64,000 nucleotides of DNA, taken from positions 434,001-498,000 of the forward strand of contig CAWHZZ010000001.1 of assembly GCA_963833965.1 (NCBI GenBank), in the 5' to 3' direction. Of the stretch, positions 45,457 to 54,838 are shown piece after piece. The DNA is from CAJCIW01 sp963833965 (GTDB lineage Bacteria > Chlamydiota > Chlamydiia > Chlamydiales > Rhabdochlamydiaceae). The translations under genes and the position numbers were made by a program. The notes under the pieces were generated by a model. It made no database searches. It was not told the origin of the DNA and worked only from the letters and a program-made list of their open reading frames with translations. The first letter of the stretch is position 1, and the number at the start of each line of letters is the position of its first letter.

Positions 45457-48090
45457 ATGATTTCACAGGAGATCCGCCGCAATTTTCTTAACTATTTTAA
45501 AGAGAAAGGCCATGCTGTTGTCGCCTCCTCTTCCGTCGTCCCGCATGACGACCCGACGCTACTGTTCACCAATGCGGGAATGAACCAGTTCAAAGATGTG
45601 TTTCTCGGTAAAAGCAAACGGGACTACACACGAGCGGCGACATCGCAAAAATGCATCCGCGTCGGCGGCAAGCACAACGACCTCGACAATGTCGGCCATA
45701 CGGCGCGCCATCTGACTTTTTTTGAAATGCTTGGCAACTTTTCCTTTGGCGACTATTTCAAGAAAGAGGCGATCGCCTTTGCTTGGGAAGTTTCGACGAA
45801 GATCTTCGGCTATGATGCAGATAAAATTTGGATCACCGTCTTCCGAGAGGACGACGAGGCGTTCGAATTGTGGAAACAGATCGTCCCTGAGAAAAAGATC
45901 GTCCGCATGGACGAAAAAGACAATTTTTGGGCCATGGGCGACACAGGCCCCTGCGGTCCTTGCTCGGAGCTTTATTACGACCGCGGGCCGAAATATGGCA
46001 ATGCGACCTCTCCCAAGGATGATGTTGAAGGCACGCGATTTTTGGAATTTTGGAACCTCGTCTTCATGCAGTTCAACCGCGATGCGGCTGGGAAAATGGC
46101 AGTGCTCCCGAAACAATCGATCGATACAGGCGCAGGGTTGGAGCGAGTGGCTGCCCTCAAGATGGACGTCGATTCCGTGTTCGGGACCGATGTTCTTCGC
46201 AGTTTGATAGCGCAGATCGAAAATGTTTGCGGCAAAAAGTACAATCCCGCTGATCCTCATCTCGCCCCTGCTTACCATGTGATCGCGGACCATATTCGGT
46301 CGCTCTCGTTTGCGATGGCCGACGGCGCGCAACCGAGCAATGTGGAGCGAGGCTACATTTTGAGAAAATTATTGCGCAGAGCGGTGCGCTATGGGCGCAT
46401 GCTCGGCATGCAGGAGCCGTTTTTGGCCAAAGTGTTGCCAAGGCTGATTGAAACGATGGGGCCCGATTATCGAGAACTTGTGGCATCGCAGGCGCGCATC
46501 GCCGAAGTGCTCACTCTTGAAGAAGAGGCGTTCATCCGCACCTTAAAGCGCGGCGGAAATATTTTAAGTAACATCATTGAGCAGGCCCAAAAGAGCCCAC
46601 AAAAACAGATTTCCGGCGCGGACGCATTCAAACTGAAAGACACGTACGGCTTTCCGATCGAAGAGATTTTGCTGATCGCCAAAGATACAGGATTGCAAGT
46701 CAACCTCGACGCTTACCAGCTTCTCGAAGAGCAGGCCAAAGAGCGCTCCCGCAGCGCGCAAACGGTCCATTCCCAGGAAGTCGAGGAAAGTTTGTTTAAA
46801 AATTATGTGGAAAAGCATGGCGCCTGTGAATTTTTAGGTTATGAGAAGACAAGCGCGGAAGGCACGATCATGGCGCTCGTCGTGAATGGAAAGTTTGTCG
46901 ACGCGATCCAGGAAGGAGAGGAGGGAATGGTCATCCTCGACCGCACACCTTTTTACGCGGAAAAAGGAGGACAGATCGGCGATACCGGGACGCTCGCGCA
47001 CAGCAAAGGCCGCTTCCACGTGGCAAACTGCCATGCGCCTTATTCTGGAGTCATCGTCCACATCGGAAAAATGCTGCAGGGCTCTCTTGCACTCAGCGAA
47101 CCGATCAACGCAGAGGTCGATGCCAAACGGCGACAGGAGATTTGCAACAACCACACCGCGACGCATCTTCTGCATTGGGCCCTCCAAAAGGTTTTAGGAG
47201 CGCATATCCGGCAAGCCGGTTCTCTCGTAGAGCCCGGGCGGCTCCGCTTTGACTTCAACCACCACAAAGCGCTTTCCAAAGACGAAATCCGTCAGATCGA
47301 GACGCTAGTGAATGAAAAGATTCGCGCGGCGACTCCCGTCAAAGCCTACGAACTCTCCTATGAAGAAGCGCAACGCCATCCGGAGATCAAACAGTTTTTC
47401 GGAGAAAAATACGGCTCAAAAGTGCGTGTCATCGATATCGATTATTCCAAAGAGCTTTGCGGAGGCACGCACACGACCAATATCAGCACGATCGGCTTCT
47501 TTAGAATCTCCAAAGAAGGCAGTGTTGCTGCTGGAGTCCGCCGCATCGAAGCGGTGACCGGCAAAGAGGCGGAAACGCTCACATACGAGAATGAGACCCA
47601 AGCGGAAAAAGCTGCTGAGCTTCTGAAAGTCTCTCCTGCAAAGCTGATCGAGCGCACCTCTGCCCTTCTCGAAGAGAACAAACAGCTTGCGCACGAGCTC
47701 AAACAATTGAGAAAGGCGTCGATGAAACAGCTTGCAAAAGAGCTGCTTTCCAAAGTGCAAAAAATGGGCGCGATCTCTTACATTGCAGAAATTGTCAATG
47801 TGGAATCGGAGCTCCTTCCGGAACTTGCCGAGGATTTGATGCAAGGCTTGCGCTCGGGCGTCGTCCTGCTGGGAATGAAAATGGACGGGCGCTGTCAACT
47901 GCTCGCCCGCGTTTCCGCCGACCTCAACCAAAAGGGTGTTCAAGCAGTGCAGCTCATCAAAGAGATCGCTCCTGCTGTCGGCGGCAGCGGCGGCGGCAAA
48001 GCGGAGTCGGCCCAAGCCGGCGGCAAAAACCCCGAAAAGCTTTCCGAAGCCTTTGAGAAGGCACGCGAATGGGTGGTGCGCAATACGTAG
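45457..48090 (+). CDS. alaS: Alanyl-tRNA synthetase
   Basis: 877 aa, standard length. It charges tRNA-Ala with alanine and edits mischarged Ser/Gly. Class II catalytic motifs are seen (PTLLFTNAGMNQFKD, HLTFFEMLGNFSFGDYF), the editing-domain zinc site HTATHLLHW and CGGTHTTNIS, then the DHHA1 domain with glycine-rich VGGSGGGKAESAQAGG. The stop codon lies at the left edge of a palindromic element. Confidence 0.97.
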   Translation: MISQEIRRNFLNYFKEKGHAVVASSSVVPHDDPTLLFTNAGMNQFKDVFLGKSKRDYTRAATSQKCIRVGGKHNDLDNVGHTARHLTFFEMLGNFSFGDYFKKEAIAFAWEVSTKIFGYDADKIWITVFREDDEAFELWKQIVPEKKIVRMDEKDNFWAMGDTGPCGPCSELYYDRGPKYGNATSPKDDVEGTRFLEFWNLVFMQFNRDAAGKMAVLPKQSIDTGAGLERVAALKMDVDSVFGTDVLRSLIAQIENVCGKKYNPADPHLAPAYHVIADHIRSLSFAMADGAQPSNVERGYILRKLLRRAVRYGRMLGMQEPFLAKVLPRLIETMGPDYRELVASQARIAEVLTLEEEAFIRTLKRGGNILSNIIEQAQKSPQKQISGADAFKLKDTYGFPIEEILLIAKDTGLQVNLDAYQLLEEQAKERSRSAQTVHSQEVEESLFKNYVEKHGACEFLGYEKTSAEGTIMALVVNGKFVDAIQEGEEGMVILDRTPFYAEKGGQIGDTGTLAHSKGRFHVANCHAPYSGVIVHIGKMLQGSLALSEPINAEVDAKRRQEICNNHTATHLLHWALQKVLGAHIRQAGSLVEPGRLRFDFNHHKALSKDEIRQIETLVNEKIRAATPVKAYELSYEEAQRHPEIKQFFGEKYGSKVRVIDIDYSKELCGGTHTTNISTIGFFRISKEGSVAAGVRRIEAVTGKEAETLTYENETQAEKAAELLKVSPAKLIERTSALLEENKQLAHELKQLRKASMKQLAKELLSKVQKMGAISYIAEIVNVESELLPELAEDLMQGLRSGVVLLGMKMDGRCQLLARVSADLNQKGVQAVQLIKEIAPAVGGSGGGKAESAQAGGKNPEKLSEAFEKAREWVVRNT

Positions 48091-48278
48091 TGTTGAACAA
48101 TGCGCCGTGCAGATAGACGAGATGCAAGGCGCCGCCGAGAGGCGGGTACCCGAAGCAGACGACCCCGCAGCGGGTCGGCGAAGCCTGGGGCCCCCAAAAA
48201 ACTTCCCGTTTTTTGGGGTGGGGCGTTGCAGGGCAACGCAGCAGATTGACTATCTCCACAAGCAGTGTTCAGCACTGC
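48086..48278. repeat. Palindromic, MITE-like element between alaS and mfd
   Basis: About 193 bp with imperfect terminal inverted repeats near 33 bp (48086-48118 and 48248-48278, about three quarters of positions matching, around GTAGTGTTGAACA / TGTTCAGCACTGC). It contains inner hairpins CCCCAAAAAAC / GTTTTTTGGGG (48192-48218) and GCGTTGC / GCAACGC (48223-48239). The G+C is high. Its left end supplies or abuts the alaS stop codon. The hairpin at 48192-48218 might act as a terminator. Confidence 0.6.
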
Positions 48279-48298
48279 GTTTTAAGGACCACCCACGA

Positions 48299-51200
48299 AT
48301 GGATCAAACGCTTTTAAAAAGTGGCAGTCTTTCCCAATTGATCGAGATGATCCAACAAGAACCCTCCTTGTTGATCGAAGAGCTTTGGGAAGGGCCGAAG
48401 GCAGCGCTCATTTGGCTGATTGCCAAAGCGACAAAGAAAAATGTGCTCGTCATCGGCGGCAGCACAGACGATCGCTTGTATGAAGACTTGAGTTTCTTTC
48501 CTATTCCAGCTCTGGTCGATTTTCCCTCTTGGGAGACGCTGCCTGGGGAAGAGATCGCCCCAAGCCCAGACCTCGTCGGGAAGCGCCTGAGCGTGCTGCA
48601 CGCACTCATGAATGCCACCTCACCGCACGTGGTGCTGGCGCCGCTGCAAGCTGTCCTGCAAAAACTGCCTAAGCCAAAGGCATTAAAGCCGCAAACGGCC
48701 ATCTGGAAAAAAGGGACATCGGTCCCCTTCTCCGCCATTTCTCAACTTCTCTCGGAGCGCGGCTATCGGCGCGCGCCTGTGGTCTCCGACAAGGGAGAAT
48801 TCGCTCTTCGCGGCGGCATCCTCGATATTTTTCCTCCTTCTTCTCTCGATCCTTATCGCGTGGAATTTTTCGGAGATGAAATCGAACAGCTCCGCACTTT
48901 CGATCCCGTCTCGCAAAAATCGATCGCGAAGGTCGATGAGTTTTTGCTTCCTCCCGCCTCCGAAATGGCTTTATTACAAAAAGATAAAAACCTTTGCACC
49001 CTTCTCGATTATCTCGGCAAAGACACCTTGATCATCTTCAACGATCTTCTCGCTCTCGAGGATCATTGGGTGTCGTTAAAAAATCTACCCGGCGCCAAAA
49101 GTCCATTCTTTCTCTCTTTTGATGATTTTTTCAAAGAAGCGGAATCGCTACAACGACTCTTTTGGACGGCCGAGCGGATGGAAGAGCTGTCTGAGGTGCA
49201 GATGGAAAAAAAACTGGGCCGCGCATTTTATAGCGGCAAGGCCCCATTGCAGCCACTCACCTTTCAGATTTTAGACCGCGAGATCAAAAGCAAACGGTGC
49301 TTGCATCCGTTCATTCCGGTTGCCGACTTTTTTTCGCTTTCAGAGAATAAATCGGCGGCGACGCAAGAAGAAGTGCTTCACGCCTTGAACCGTTTTGCGA
49401 GGAGCGACCTCGAGGTGCATTTCATCTGCTCGACAGAATCTGAAAAAAGCGCTTTCGTTTCTAAAGTTGAATCCGATCGAATTTTGCTTCCCAAACGCAC
49501 CGAGTACCATCTCGGTTACCTCTCCAGCGGTTTTGTTTTAGACGACGCGCAAATCGCCCTCATCCCGATGGCGGAATTAAATCACCGGTTAAAACCGCGG
49601 CGCCAGAAATGGCGGAATACCTACCATGCTCCCGCCTCTGACTTCCATGAACTTAGCTCCGGCGACGTCGTCGTCCATTTTCATAACGGCATCGCAAAAT
49701 ATTTAGGGATTGAGAAGCGCCCAAATAACGTCGGCACTTTGACCGAGTTCATGATCCTCGAATATGCGGACAACAGCAAGCTTTATGTTCCAGTCTCCCA
49801 ATCTCACTTGGTGAGCCGCTATATCGGAGCCAAAGAAGAGATCCCGACGCTCAGCCAGCTCGGCTCCAACCGCTGGCAGAAAACGCGAACGGCCGCCCAG
49901 CAGGCAATCATCGGCTACGCCGACCAGTTGATCCGCATGTATGCCGAACGCGCTGTCCACGGCGGATTCCATTTTCCTTCCGATTCTTCCGACGTTCACC
50001 AATTCGAATCTGATTTTCCTTTTGTCGAAACCGAAGATCAGATGAGCGCCATTGCAATGATTAAGGAAGATATGCAGTCGACAAAAGCGATGGACAGGCT
50101 CATTTGCGGCGATGTCGGCTACGGCAAAACAGAGGTAGCGATGCGTGCCGCCTTCAAGGCTGTCGTCGACGGAAAAAAGCAAGTCGCCGTCCTCGTCCCG
50201 ACCACCGTACTCGCCATGCAACATTACGAGACCTTCTCAGCGCGCATGGCCAATTTCCCCATCAATATCGCCGTGGTCTCGCGCTTTCGCTCCAACAAGG
50301 AAATCACCGACACCCTGAAAAAGACCGCTGACGGGCAAATCGATATCTTGATCGGCACGCACCGCCTGATCAGCAAAGATGTCACATTCAAAGATTTGGG
50401 CTTGCTCATCATCGACGAGGAGCAGCGCTTTGGCGTTCGTGCAAAAGAACATCTGAAGCGGATCAAGACCGGCGTCGATTGCATCACACTCTCCGCGACG
50501 CCTATACCTAGGACGCTTTACCTCTCTCTCATCGGCGCTAAAGAGATCTCCGTGATCAATACGCCGCCGCAAGACCGCTTGCCGATCAAATCACTCATCG
50601 CCGAGCGCGATGGGCAGCTGATCAAAAATGCCCTCCTGCGCGAGCTGTCGCGCGACGGACAAGCTTTTTTCATTCATAACCGCGTCGAGACAATTTTCCG
50701 CATCGCCGAAGAGATCCAAAATTTGCTTCCCGAAGCCCGTGTCGTCAGTGGACATGGCCAAATGTCCGCCGAAGAGCTCGATTCGGTCTTCCACGCCTTT
50801 AAGAGCGGACAAGCCGACATCCTCGTCGCCACGACGATCATTGAAAACGGAATCGACATCCCCAACGCCAATACGATCCTGATCGATCGCGCAGACACGT
50901 TCGGCCTTGCCGATCTTTATCAGATGCGCGGCAGAGTCGGCAGGTGGAACCGCCCCGCTTACGCCTATTTCCTCGTTCCCAAAGCGCGCGAGCTGCCCGA
51001 GCTCACGCGAAAACGCCTGCACGCCTTGACCGAGTCTTCGGGATTTGGCGCGGGCATGAAGATCGCCATGCGCGATTTGGAAATCCGCGGCGCCGGCGAC
51101 ATCTTAGGCACGCAGCAGTCGGGCCAAATCTCCTCGATCGGCTTTCATCTCTACTGCAAATTACTCAAAAAAGCGATCGACGCGCTCAAGAAGAAAAGCG

Positions 51201-51604
51201 CCCCCTCATTTACCGAAGCGAAAATGGAATTCTCCTTTGACGCCAGCCTCCCTGAAGAATACATCAACGAAACATCGCTGCGCATGGAGATCTATCACCG
51301 CCTTGGCGAATCGGTCTCCACAGAAGAGGTCGACGCAATCCTCGCCGAGCTCAAAGACCGCTTTGGTCCTTATCCGTCGCAGGTCCTATGGCTTTATCAC
51401 CTGACAAGGTTGCGATTATTTGCTTCCTCTCACCACTTCACGCTGCTCAAATTCGACAACGTCACCATCACCGCAGAAAGGCAAAGCGGCAAAACCCTCG
51501 TCAAAAAGACATTGCCACTGCCGCGGACGAAAAAACCCGACGAGATGGAAAAACAAGTGATGGCTTTGCTCATTGAAAACTTCGGGTTAAAAATAAAAAA
51601 ATGA
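48299..51604 (+). CDS. mfd: Transcription-repair coupling factor
   Basis: About 1101 aa from the ATG at 48299, with AAGGA upstream. The frame continues 121 codons further upstream through the alaS end and repeat element, but that part is not protein-like. Mfd dislodges RNA polymerase stalled at lesions and recruits UvrA. The order is a UvrB-like N-terminal module, the RNA-polymerase-binding domain (VVHFHNGIAKYLGIEKR), a RecG-like translocase with Walker A GDVGYGKTEVAMRA and DEEQRFGV, and a C-terminal TRCF domain. It overlaps the next start by four bases (ATGA). Confidence 0.96.
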   Translation: MDQTLLKSGSLSQLIEMIQQEPSLLIEELWEGPKAALIWLIAKATKKNVLVIGGSTDDRLYEDLSFFPIPALVDFPSWETLPGEEIAPSPDLVGKRLSVLHALMNATSPHVVLAPLQAVLQKLPKPKALKPQTAIWKKGTSVPFSAISQLLSERGYRRAPVVSDKGEFALRGGILDIFPPSSLDPYRVEFFGDEIEQLRTFDPVSQKSIAKVDEFLLPPASEMALLQKDKNLCTLLDYLGKDTLIIFNDLLALEDHWVSLKNLPGAKSPFFLSFDDFFKEAESLQRLFWTAERMEELSEVQMEKKLGRAFYSGKAPLQPLTFQILDREIKSKRCLHPFIPVADFFSLSENKSAATQEEVLHALNRFARSDLEVHFICSTESEKSAFVSKVESDRILLPKRTEYHLGYLSSGFVLDDAQIALIPMAELNHRLKPRRQKWRNTYHAPASDFHELSSGDVVVHFHNGIAKYLGIEKRPNNVGTLTEFMILEYADNSKLYVPVSQSHLVSRYIGAKEEIPTLSQLGSNRWQKTRTAAQQAIIGYADQLIRMYAERAVHGGFHFPSDSSDVHQFESDFPFVETEDQMSAIAMIKEDMQSTKAMDRLICGDVGYGKTEVAMRAAFKAVVDGKKQVAVLVPTTVLAMQHYETFSARMANFPINIAVVSRFRSNKEITDTLKKTADGQIDILIGTHRLISKDVTFKDLGLLIIDEEQRFGVRAKEHLKRIKTGVDCITLSATPIPRTLYLSLIGAKEISVINTPPQDRLPIKSLIAERDGQLIKNALLRELSRDGQAFFIHNRVETIFRIAEEIQNLLPEARVVSGHGQMSAEELDSVFHAFKSGQADILVATTIIENGIDIPNANTILIDRADTFGLADLYQMRGRVGRWNRPAYAYFLVPKARELPELTRKRLHALTESSGFGAGMKIAMRDLEIRGAGDILGTQQSGQISSIGFHLYCKLLKKAIDALKKKSAPSFTEAKMEFSFDASLPEEYINETSLRMEIYHRLGESVSTEEVDAILAELKDRFGPYPSQVLWLYHLTRLRLFASSHHFTLLKFDNVTITAERQSGKTLVKKTLPLPRTKKPDEMEKQVMALLIENFGLKIKK

Positions 51605-52107
51605 CAACAAACGCCGCCGCTTTTGCAAGAGAGTTTTACACATTCCCTCTATTTTTGCCCGGTTGGCACATCGAAAAAATGCCAGATGGCGGCTTAAAAT
51701 ATTCGACGCCCCCCTTTGGGGAATTTTGGAGCGATAGAAATGTTCAAGCCACCGTTGACGAACAAGGAAAGATCAACTTTGTCACGTACTCCTTCTTCGA
51801 ACGTTTAAAGTACGCATTGTCCTTGTCCCCCGATCAAAATCTCATCGCCGCCCATCGCCGCCTCAAAGCGCTTGATCAACAGCAGCTACAACAAGAAATC
51901 CACCGCGAGCCCGTTCTCGAGAACAATCTGCGTCATTTAAACAAAGTCTTCGAGCAGGCAAACGGACACTGTTTCCTGCTTGTAAAAATAGTCAACTTGA
52001 CCGCCGCATTTTTTCACTGGCGGCCAATTGAGCCTTACAATTTCTCAACAATAAACGTAGATTTTTCAAACAATAGTCAATCGAGAAATGAAATCATTTT
52101 TTCATAA
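51601..52107 (+). CDS. Unknown protein translationally coupled to mfd
   Basis: 168 aa with no family recognised. The ATG overlaps the mfd stop. Short hydrophobic and aromatic stretches occur (FYTFPLFLPGWHIEKM, FLLVKIVNLTAAFFHW), without a clear signal peptide or membrane helix pattern. Its last 31 bases overlap the convergent gene at 52077. No function can be proposed. Confidence 0.5.
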   Translation: MTTNAAAFAREFYTFPLFLPGWHIEKMPDGGLKYSTPPFGEFWSDRNVQATVDEQGKINFVTYSFFERLKYALSLSPDQNLIAAHRRLKALDQQQLQQEIHREPVLENNLRHLNKVFEQANGHCFLLVKIVNLTAAFFHWRPIEPYNFSTINVDFSNNSQSRNEIIFS

Positions 52108-53228
52108 ATCTTTTGCTGTTCACACATTGCTCGTATTTCTGGAATTTTTTCAGCAATATTTTCAAGTTGAGAATGTAATTCAGTTAATTTTCCTCCGACG
52201 ATCTTTCCAGAGTCATCGAATAGGGCGATTTGATTGAGCCTACTTATGCGCTCATCCAATAATTTTCCTAAGCGATCCGCATTTTCAATCTCTCCATTTT
52301 TTTGAGCAGATAACTTTTGGTGGTAGAATTCATTGATGATTCCATCGAAATGATTTGGACCACGAAGAACATCGAGTTCATTTTCTAAAGCCATTACTTC
52401 ATTCTTTATTGCTTGAGCCTTAATTTCCATAAGTGAAGTGATAGCATGGTAATTTTCATCCAATATGGATAAAATTATTTTTTTAATACTTGCACTATCA
52501 ATTATTGGATAACCAAAAAGATTCTTTGCATTTTTAAAAGTTTCACGCATCTCATGGATTTTATTTTGAAAATTTTTCTTTGTAAAGGAATTTTTAGCAT
52601 GTACGAACAAGACACTTTTAACAACCTCTCTAACGAATGTCTGCAAAACTAGACAGTTTTTTTTTAAAATTCCTTGTTCTTCTCGATAATTGAATTTCCC
52701 ACCTATTTTCTCTAAGCCGCAGCGTAATCTAATTTGTGAAAAAACATTGAGACCGCGTTCTGTAAACATTGTCACATTTTGGCTGTCCACGGGGTCGATG
52801 GTTTTTTTAAAAATGCTGTAAAGAATTTTGCATGAGCTGACATGTTCGTTCCATAGGACCCTGTCTTCATCAGAGATTGTCGTACCTATATCCCAACCCG
52901 TTGCTCGACGATTAATCGAAGCATCAACGACTTCTTCGACAGCTAATGACAAGGAAATAACTGCATTAATTTCATCTACATGAGTTAACAGGTGAGTGAG
53001 AATGCAAACCCTGCCAAAATAAACTGTGTTTTTTGCCGCCTCTAACAACGTATTGCCTGTTGCACAATATTTGCCGATTAACCGCATGAGGTCGCTTGGA
53101 AGTTGTAACAAGAAAGATTGGTTTTGCCCAATTTGCATTAAATTTTCTTTCTTAAAATGATGAATTTCTTGTGTGGTAAGATATTTACTAATTAGAGATT
53201 TTCCAGAAACTGTCATACAGACATCCAT
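52077..53228 (-). CDS. F-box-like protein of a local family, A/T-rich
   Basis: 383 aa, function unknown. Residues about 38-90 (LLQLPSDLMRLIGKYCATGNTLLEAAKNTVYFGRV) share a module with the 7778-8161 protein. The LP-helix start is like a degenerate F-box. The rest is helical, with a charged coiled-coil-like stretch (EVMALENELDVLRG) near the middle and end. The DNA is markedly more A/T-rich than housekeeping neighbours, suggesting recent acquisition. It lies 18 bp downstream of the cyclotransferase-like gene on the same strand. Confidence 0.55.
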   Translation of the reverse strand: MDVCMTVSGKSLISKYLTTQEIHHFKKENLMQIGQNQSFLLQLPSDLMRLIGKYCATGNTLLEAAKNTVYFGRVCILTHLLTHVDEINAVISLSLAVEEVVDASINRRATGWDIGTTISDEDRVLWNEHVSSCKILYSIFKKTIDPVDSQNVTMFTERGLNVFSQIRLRCGLEKIGGKFNYREEQGILKKNCLVLQTFVREVVKSVLFVHAKNSFTKKNFQNKIHEMRETFKNAKNLFGYPIIDSASIKKIILSILDENYHAITSLMEIKAQAIKNEVMALENELDVLRGPNHFDGIINEFYHQKLSAQKNGEIENADRLGKLLDERISRLNQIALFDDSGKIVGGKLTELHSQLENIAEKIPEIRAMCEQQKIYEKMISFLD

Positions 53229-53246
53229 TTAATTTTAAAGCAACAG

Positions 53247-54035
53247 TCACTCCTTAATATTGAGAGGAGTATTAAAAGTGTCGTGCCAATCGGAGATTAG
53301 CGTGGTGCCGTCCGCCAGCCAGGTGGTTTTCTGATATAGGTTCCAAAAAACTCGGCCATGGAATTTTGCTGCTCGCTCGACAAGAGACGCATACCTGCGA
53401 ATCGGATATAGCGTATTAGATGTATAAGAAATATGATCGCGCAGCCCGCTCGACGCGATGAACGTGTAGGCAATCTTGATTTCAATCCCATCGCTCTCTT
53501 TGACGGCATCGTCCCAAGAAGCGATAAATAAAGGGACCAGATCGTAACCCAGTTCACGGGCAATCAATTTAACTAAATCGCCCTGATCGACTTCAATCGT
53601 CACCCCATTCGTGACATCATTGAAATTTGTCGTAGGGACAACATTGAGAAAGCATCTCTCATTGGGCTCAAGGCCGGTTGAGTTAAATGTTTTTGAGATA
53701 CCCCCTCTTCTATTGAATACCCGTTTTACTCCGAAAGCAATTGCCGGGCGCAAAGTCTTCAAATTTTCTGGTCTAATCGATTTTTTATTGACTTCGATAT
53801 CTGGAGACATGAGGCTTCCATAACCAAAAATCAATATTTTCCCGTTTTCTAAAGTCTTAGCTTGCGCGTGATTTTTATTCGGGTATTCGAAAAAAGGATA
53901 GCTGCTGATCTCCGGGAGTTTTTCTCCTACCTTTTCCAACAACAACTGTTGGTAGGAATCACTCCAAGGAAGCTCCGCATTTAAAGCAAGCGCACTAATT
54001 AGAAACAAAACTGAAAACCTTAATTTCCAGAACAC
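53247..54035 (-). CDS. Gamma-glutamylcyclotransferase-like protein with signal peptide
   Basis: 262 aa. The N-terminus, FWKLRFSVLFLISALALNAEL, is a typical signal peptide. The GGCT/ChaC motif KILIFGYGSLMSPD lies near residues 66-80 and is followed by the family beta-barrel. GGCT-like enzymes cut gamma-glutamyl peptides such as glutathione derivatives; export would allow action in the periplasm or host. The catalytic glutamate cannot be placed with confidence. Probably co-transcribed with the F-box-like gene downstream. Confidence 0.65.
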   Translation of the reverse strand: MFWKLRFSVLFLISALALNAELPWSDSYQQLLLEKVGEKLPEISSYPFFEYPNKNHAQAKTLENGKILIFGYGSLMSPDIEVNKKSIRPENLKTLRPAIAFGVKRVFNRRGGISKTFNSTGLEPNERCFLNVVPTTNFNDVTNGVTIEVDQGDLVKLIARELGYDLVPLFIASWDDAVKESDGIEIKIAYTFIASSGLRDHISYTSNTLYPIRRYASLVERAAKFHGRVFWNLYQKTTWLADGTTLISDWHDTFNTPLNIKE

Positions 54036-54123
54036 AGCATTCTCGTCTTTTATTTACAGAAATTAAACAAAACACGAAAAAAAATCAAGCGCACAATGAC
54101 GCAGTTGTAAAAAAATTTTACAC

Positions 54124-54150
54124 TTGACTTATTTACGGCAATACGGCACT
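54124..54150 (+). promoter_or_regulatory. Promoter/operator of the toxin-antitoxin unit
   Basis: A TTGACT -35-like hexamer (54124-54129) is followed by a direct repeat TACGGCA-A-TACGGCA (54134-54148) inside the expected promoter span. Direct repeats of this kind are typical binding sites of ribbon-helix-helix antitoxins, so autorepression is likely. Confidence 0.45.
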
Positions 54151-54180
54151 ATTAAATTCAAAAGTACAGGAGAAAAATCT

Positions 54181-54435
54181 ATGCCAAGTAGACAAAGCCG
54201 GGAAACCGTTCGACTGACAATCGACTTTCCGGTAGAGCAGCATACTTATCTCAAAATGTTAGCAGCCAAAGAAGGCGTTAGTCTCCGGCAATTTGTTATC
54301 GAACACCTCCCAGGCCTCGATGATCATGGAAAGAAAAAGAAGCGAAGGAACGCCAGCGACAGTGAGTTCGATGAGTTGCTCAAAGAGTTCTTAGTTGAAA
54401 AAGCACCCATGCTCAAAAGACTCTCAAAAAAATGA
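54181..54435 (+). CDS. Ribbon-helix-helix antitoxin
   Basis: 84 aa from the ATG at 54181, which has AGGAGA upstream. The opening ETVRLTIDFPVEQHTYLKMLAAKEGVSLRQFV is a ribbon-helix-helix DNA-binding domain; a Lys/Arg-rich stretch and a helical toxin-binding tail follow. It overlaps the Doc-like toxin gene by ATGA, the usual antitoxin-toxin arrangement. Confidence 0.8.
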   Translation: MPSRQSRETVRLTIDFPVEQHTYLKMLAAKEGVSLRQFVIEHLPGLDDHGKKKKRRNASDSEFDELLKEFLVEKAPMLKRLSKK

Positions 54436-54835
54436 AATACTTGACCCTTGAGCAAATTCTAAGGCTCACGATGCCATGATTGAAAATTTTGGGGGATTGT
54501 CAGGAGTAAGGGATTATAATTTATTACTGTCGTGCGTAGAAAGCCCAAAGATGACAATGTTTGGGGAGGATCTTTATCCTTCAGTTTTTGATAAAGCCGC
54601 TATCTACCTTTTTAATATCGTCCAGAATCACCCCTTTAATGACGGCAATAAAAGAACAGGCGCAGGTGTTACATATCTTTTTTTACAGATCAACAAAGCT
54701 CCCATTTTGTTCGATTCAAAGGACGATGTCATCTATGAGAAATTGATCGTCCGAGTGGCAAAAGGGAATGTGGATAAAGACGATATTGCTTATTTTTTCG
54801 AACACGGGAAGGAAAGATCCATCAAAAATCGCTGA
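54432..54835 (+). pseudogene. doc: Doc/Fic-family toxin with a 5' frameshift
   Basis: The gene starts at the ATG overlapping the antitoxin stop and reads MKYLTLEQILRL, a classic Doc opening. Near 54465 one C is missing (CTCCAC became CTCAC) and the frame ends at TGA. In the other frame the protein continues, DAMIENFGGLSGVRDYNLLLS, to a complete Fic core HPFNDGNKRTGA. Doc phosphorylates EF-Tu and stops translation. An ATG at 54476 could still make a product lacking about 14 residues, including part of the first helix. Silencing of the toxin with an intact antitoxin is a common outcome. Confidence 0.75.
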
Positions 54836-54838
54836 CAA

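Noticed and set aside
47936..48298. An upstream extension of mfd of 121 codons
   Set aside because: It overlaps the alaS end in another frame and runs through the palindromic element. It is rich in Arg/Pro without Mfd similarity; the ATG at 48299 starts the Mfd-like sequence.
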